Source: Microbacterium sp. Yaish 1
GTDB taxonomy: Bacteria > Actinomycetota > Actinomycetes > Actinomycetales > Microbacteriaceae
Direction: 5' to 3'
Length of the DNA stretch: 64,000 nt
NCBI RefSeq assembly: GCF_002245215.1
Contig: NZ_NPMR01000001.1
Coordinates: forward strand, 434,001-498,000
How positions within the stretch are numbered: the stretch's first letter is position 1; the number at the start of each line of letters is the position of its first letter. The notes under the pieces are model-generated. The model had not been told where the DNA came from. It did no database searches and was given only the letters and a program-made list of their open reading frames with translations. This document shows positions 63,173-64,000 of this stretch, piece by piece. Both the position numbers and the translations under genes were made by a program.

Positions 63173-63520
63173 TCAGGCGTCAGCGAAGTACGAGAAGTCG
63201 CCGGACTCCGCGGCGTCGACAGCGTGCCCCTGAATGGTCTGGAGCATCTCGTCGTCGGCGGTGCCGTAGGCCTGCGCGACCGTGGCGACACCGGCGAGGC
63301 TCGCCATGATGCGGTTGCCGATGCTCTCGATGACCGGCGCCTCGTTGCCGAGGAACTCGCCGAGGGCGCTCGCCACCCCTGGGGCGGGGACACCCGCCAC
63401 ATCCATGACCTGGCCTTCGAGAGCCTCGGTGTCGATGCCCTGCATCAGCTCGGCGGCTTCGGCCTGAACCGCATTCACCACGGCCTGCACCCCAGCCGGG
63501 TCGATCTCATACGACGACAT
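63173..63520 (-). CDS. EspC-like small secreted protein
   Basis: A 115-residue helical protein starting MSSYEIDPAGVQAVVNAVQA, typical of EspC/ESX-associated secreted partners (about 100 residues, no signal peptide). It ends AVDAAESGDFSYFADA with an acidic, aromatic tail that may be an export signal. A GGGGGAAA SD precedes the ATG. The toxin gene follows 14 bases downstream, so it is probably the secretion partner of the toxin. Confidence 0.78.
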   Translation of the reverse strand: MSSYEIDPAGVQAVVNAVQAEAAELMQGIDTEALEGQVMDVAGVPAPGVASALGEFLGNEAPVIESIGNRIMASLAGVATVAQAYGTADDEMLQTIQGHAVDAAESGDFSYFADA

Positions 63521-63581
63521 GATTTCCCCCTGTCATGCGCTGCGAGCGCCGCCGACACAGAGCCGGCGGCGCTCGCAACCG

Positions 63582-63884
63582 TCACGCGATGGCGTCGACC
63601 GCCGCCTTGGCCTTGCTCAGTGCGTTCTGCGCGGTGGCGTCGTTCTGGGTCATCGCCTGCTTGAGCGCCTGGACGATGTTCTTCGTGTTGTCGGAGATCG
63701 CGTTCCAGCGCTGCTCCTTCGCGAGGTAGGTCGCGTCGGCGCCGTCGATGCGGGCATCGGCCATCGCGGTCTTGACTTCTTTGTCGCGCTCGGCGATGAG
63801 CTGTTCGAGGCGCGTCGCCACGGCGAGGAAGTTCTGCTGGGCGGACTCGGAGTCGCTGATGTTGAATGCGAGGCGGTCAGACAT
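63582..63884 (-). CDS. WXG100/ESAT-6-like protein
   Basis: A 100-residue two-helix protein: DSESAQQNFLAVATRLEQLI forms helix one and VQALKQAMTQNDATAQNALS helix two, with RWNAISDN at the turn (the WXG position carries WNA). Proteins of this type, some annotated as pore-forming ESAT-6 family, dimerise and leave through EccC-powered pores. GGAAG lies ten bases before the ATG. It lies 61 bases before the EspC-like gene in the same transcript. Confidence 0.82.
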   Translation of the reverse strand: MSDRLAFNISDSESAQQNFLAVATRLEQLIAERDKEVKTAMADARIDGADATYLAKEQRWNAISDNTKNIVQALKQAMTQNDATAQNALSKAKAAVDAIA

Positions 63885-63924
63885 GTCGTGTCGCTTCCGT
63901 TCGTATCGATGGGGATGCCGCGGC

Positions 63925-64000
63925 TCAGGCGCGACCCGAGAAACCGGTGTAATCCTGCGCGCCGTCGACGCTGCGGGTCTGATCGGCCTGCTCCTGCACG
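63925..64000 (-). CDS. 3' end of another WXG100-type gene (partial)
   Basis: The last 24 codons and stop of a minus-strand gene that continues past the window. The end reads QTRSVDGAQDYTGFSGRA. Size and spacing (40 bases before the next ATG) fit a further small ESX-type substrate, or the tail of a larger secreted protein. The call is from position and tail only. Confidence 0.5.
   Translation of the reverse strand, partial: VQEQADQTRSVDGAQDYTGFSGRA

Overview
The window is high-GC DNA from an actinobacterium, most likely Microbacterium or a close relative in the Microbacteriaceae. This rests on gene content and base composition, not on a marker gene. It carries a fused 2-oxoglutarate decarboxylase/dehydrogenase (kgd), a thiol-stress sigma factor with its zinc anti-sigma factor, WhiB1 beside a PdtaS-type kinase, and an ESX/WXG100-type secretion locus. 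I see no rRNA, tRNA, CRISPR array, transposase or prophage.

Region 1 (0.2-7.2 kb) holds envelope-stress and metabolic singles: a TPM-domain membrane protein followed by PspA, an arginase-like protein, an HExxH protein, a stand-alone siderophore-interacting domain behind a DtxR/IdeR-like box, a tyrosine phosphatase, an AhpD-like protein and an alpha/beta hydrolase. Region 2 (7.2-12.5 kb) is a five-gene oligopeptide-type ABC importer preceded by REP-like repeats. Region 3 (12.5-32.7 kb) is a housekeeping patchwork: a protealysin-like protease with its emfourin inhibitor, Ung, transporters, metY and metX, TerC behind a yybP-ykoY-like manganese riboswitch, nnrD, an old yellow enzyme, paired CNNM/CBS proteins, an AbiEi-like/endonuclease-like protein, and guaB1.

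Region 4 (32.9-47.7 kb) starts with kgd. A block follows that resembles Mycobacterium tuberculosis gene order around sigH-rshA, aroA, rsgA, whiB1, pdtaS and an Rv3235-type gene, joined by CpaE/SAF-like genes, an aminotransferase and small unknowns.

Region 5 (47.7-64.0 kb, minus strand) is a type VII secretion locus with a polymorphic NADase toxin. In transcription order it holds WXG100/EspC-like small proteins, a 1055-residue toxin (WXG-like head, Asp-rich middle, nuclease-like domain, C-terminal TNT NAD+ glycohydrolase), an Imm61-type immunity protein, and then a displaced second cassette of TNT domain plus second Imm61. After that come decayed ORFs, an FHA protein, an unknown protein, a short membrane stub that looks like the start of EccB, EccD, a MinD-like protein, EccC, an unknown protein and another MinD-like protein. 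Full EccB, the mycosin and EccE are not in the window.

A regular feature runs across the window. Fifteen genes have a -10-like hexamer (TANNNT in 14) exactly six bases before the start codon, with no Shine-Dalgarno sequence, as expected for leaderless mRNAs. This pattern resets the starts of pdtaS and of the GT87 gene.
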